A DNA stretch of 64,000 nt. It comes from WFZT01 sp964571845. GTDB taxonomy: Bacteria > Hydrothermota > Hydrothermia > B15-G9 > WFZT01. This document shows positions 63,119 to 64,000 of the stretch, piece after piece (within the stretch, counting starts at the first letter, position 1; each line of letters begins with the position of its first letter). Under the pieces are notes generated by a model. That model ran no database searches and was not told the DNA's origin. It was given only the letters and a program-made list of their open reading frames with translations. The stretch is taken from assembly GCA_964571845.1 (NCBI GenBank), contig CAZNDM010000074.1:1-64000 (forward strand), in the 5' to 3' direction. The position numbers were made by a program, and so were the translations under genes.

Positions 63119-63880
63119 TTAGAGTACTTTCGCCTCTTCTCTCAAGAGTCTAACGAGCTCTTTCACATTCTCAGGGAATTCCTTGTCAATGATCTTACCC
63201 GGTGCCTTCTCAGGTGGTGGTGCGAGCTTCACTTTCTTGAATGTCTCAGCTGGAGAAACCGAGGTTTCAACCACATCAATGGGCTTTTTCTTTGCCTGCA
63301 TGATTCCACGAAGGGAGGGATATCTCGGCTCGTTGAGTCCCTTTTCACATGTCAGAATGGCAGGAAGAGGGACTTCCCACTCTTCCATACCGGTTTCAAG
63401 CTCGCGCTCGACCTTTGCGATATTTCCGTCGAGCTCCAGCTTCACGATGTAAGAAGCCTGTGGGATGTTGAAAAATTCAGCTATGTACGAAGGGACCTGC
63501 GAATTGTAGTCGTCAACAGCCATCTTTCCCGTGAGAATGAGGTCAAAGCCTTCCTTCTCGATCACCTCTTTAAGCATCATGGCGGTTGTGTATCCGTCAA
63601 GGTCCCAGAAGCCGTCAACTTTCACCAGTATTCCCCTATCAATTCCCATTGCAAGTGCAGTTCTGATCTGCTCTTTGGCTCCCTCGTCTCCAACAGAGAT
63701 TGCCACAGTTTCCACATCGCCGAGTTTCTCCTTTATCCTCAGCGCCTCTTCTATAGCAAATTCATCGTAGGGATTTATCACATAGGTAACATTATCCCTG
63801 ACAATGTCACTTCCGTCGGGCTTGACCTGAAGGGTCAGCCCGGTGTCCGGTACTTTTTTAAGCAGTACAAGAATCTTCAT
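63119..63880 (-). CDS. etfB: Electron transfer flavoprotein beta subunit
   Basis: 253 residues starting MKILVLLKKVPDT, with AMP/FAD-domain motifs VINPYDEFAIEEALRIKE, ALAMGIDRGI and the ETF-beta signature region around LTGKMAVDDYNSQVPSYIAE. Sits between thiolase and etfA; GGAGGTGAG of this gene lies just after the thiolase stop. Length is typical. Confidence 0.96.
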   Translation of the reverse strand: MKILVLLKKVPDTGLTLQVKPDGSDIVRDNVTYVINPYDEFAIEEALRIKEKLGDVETVAISVGDEGAKEQIRTALAMGIDRGILVKVDGFWDLDGYTTAMMLKEVIEKEGFDLILTGKMAVDDYNSQVPSYIAEFFNIPQASYIVKLELDGNIAKVERELETGMEEWEVPLPAILTCEKGLNEPRYPSLRGIMQAKKKPIDVVETSVSPAETFKKVKLAPPPEKAPGKIIDKEFPENVKELVRLLREEAKVL

Positions 63881-63894
63881 CTTAACTCACCTCC

Positions 63895-64000
63895 TTACAT
63901 TTCAATTGCCATAGCTACGGCTTTTCCGCCACCGATACAGAGTGCGGCAAGTCCTGTCTTTGCTCCTCTGTCTTTCATTGCATAAATAAGGGTTGTCAAA
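63895..64000 (-). CDS. Acetyl-CoA C-acetyltransferase (thiolase), 3' end only
   Basis: The last 34 residues of a thiolase cut by the window edge: ...LIYAMKDRGAKTGLAALCIGGGKAVAMAIEM. CIGGG contains the C-terminal catalytic cysteine that takes up the proton in the Claisen step. It is 14 nt ahead of etfB, so acyl-CoA metabolism and ETF are co-expressed. Confidence 0.9.
   Translation of the reverse strand, partial: LTTLIYAMKDRGAKTGLAALCIGGGKAVAMAIEM

Noticed and set aside
63095..63985. 296-codon frame antisense to etfB and the thiolase end
   Set aside because: Long only because of codon bias on the coding strand; etfB is unmistakable on the opposite strand.

Overview
The window reads as an ordinary chromosomal segment of a Gram-negative-type, fairly AT-rich bacterium. 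Outer-membrane traits are a TamB-like protein, an Omp85-like beta-barrel fused to a peptidase, lytic transglycosylase and LytM proteins, and two secreted proteins with the C-terminal sorting domain typical of FCB-type lineages. The mix of cytochrome bd, an Nfn-type transhydrogenase, ETF, thiolase, CoA-transferase, CcmF-type cytochrome c maturation and C-terminal sorting domains would suit a deep FCB-related candidate phylum such as WOR-3/Stahlbacteria or Hydrothermae. This placement is inference. There are no rRNA genes, CRISPR arrays, insertion sequences or prophage, and one tRNA (Gly, CCC).

Layout. 0-6 kb: CoA-transferase and alanine dehydrogenase (minus), divergent from a secreted subtilase; then a Spy/CpxP-like protein. 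6.5-17.6 kb (plus): tRNA-Gly, then a cell-envelope and protein-maturation cluster (slt, merR, uppP, two LytM proteins, a peptidase/propeller/barrel protein, yajC, def, fmt, an amidohydrolase). 17.5-20.6 kb (minus): arsR-nfnA-nfnB-nudix operon. 20.7-24 kb: radical SAM/B12 protein divergent from rpmF-plsX-DUF72. 24-28 kb: ccmF with a CcmI-like protein, divergent from a VWA membrane protein. 28-33.4 kb (minus): pfk-MBL-ARPP1-rel. 33.5-39.5 kb: cydAB and cydDC. 39.7-43.7 kb: PH-like protein, yggS, yggT, divIVA, purine nucleoside phosphorylase and a GATase1-like membrane protein. 43.7-47.1 kb: non-coding islands flanking a YvlD-like protein and a patatin. 47.1-54.4 kb (minus): tamB-priA and a secreted CarboxypepD-repeat protein. 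54.5-57.4 kb: NAD(P)H-hydrate repair homologue and a beta-propeller protein. 57.4-61.4 kb: a TPR/BTAD regulator divergent from a 57-residue small protein and a clostripain lipoprotein. 62-64 kb (minus): thiolase (cut by the window edge), etfB, etfA.

Working together: alanine dehydrogenase, CoA-transferase, thiolase, ETF and Nfn point to amino-acid or acyl-CoA fermentation with electron transfer through NAD(P)H and ferredoxin, alongside oxygen reduction by cytochrome bd. Rel, Nfn and the ArsR regulator are the visible control points.

The most unusual signals are non-coding: (1) a dispersed, hairpin-rich element in at least three diverged copies, with compensatory base changes between two of them; (2) six perfect GC-rich hairpins with 3-4 nt loops, each different in sequence but identical in architecture, five of them just beyond a stop codon; (3) several promoters whose -10 box sits only 6-12 nt before the start codon, implying leaderless or nearly leaderless mRNAs. 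Among proteins, the degenerate dehydratase domain of the NAD(P)H-hydrate repair homologue and the peptidase-propeller-barrel fusion stand out.
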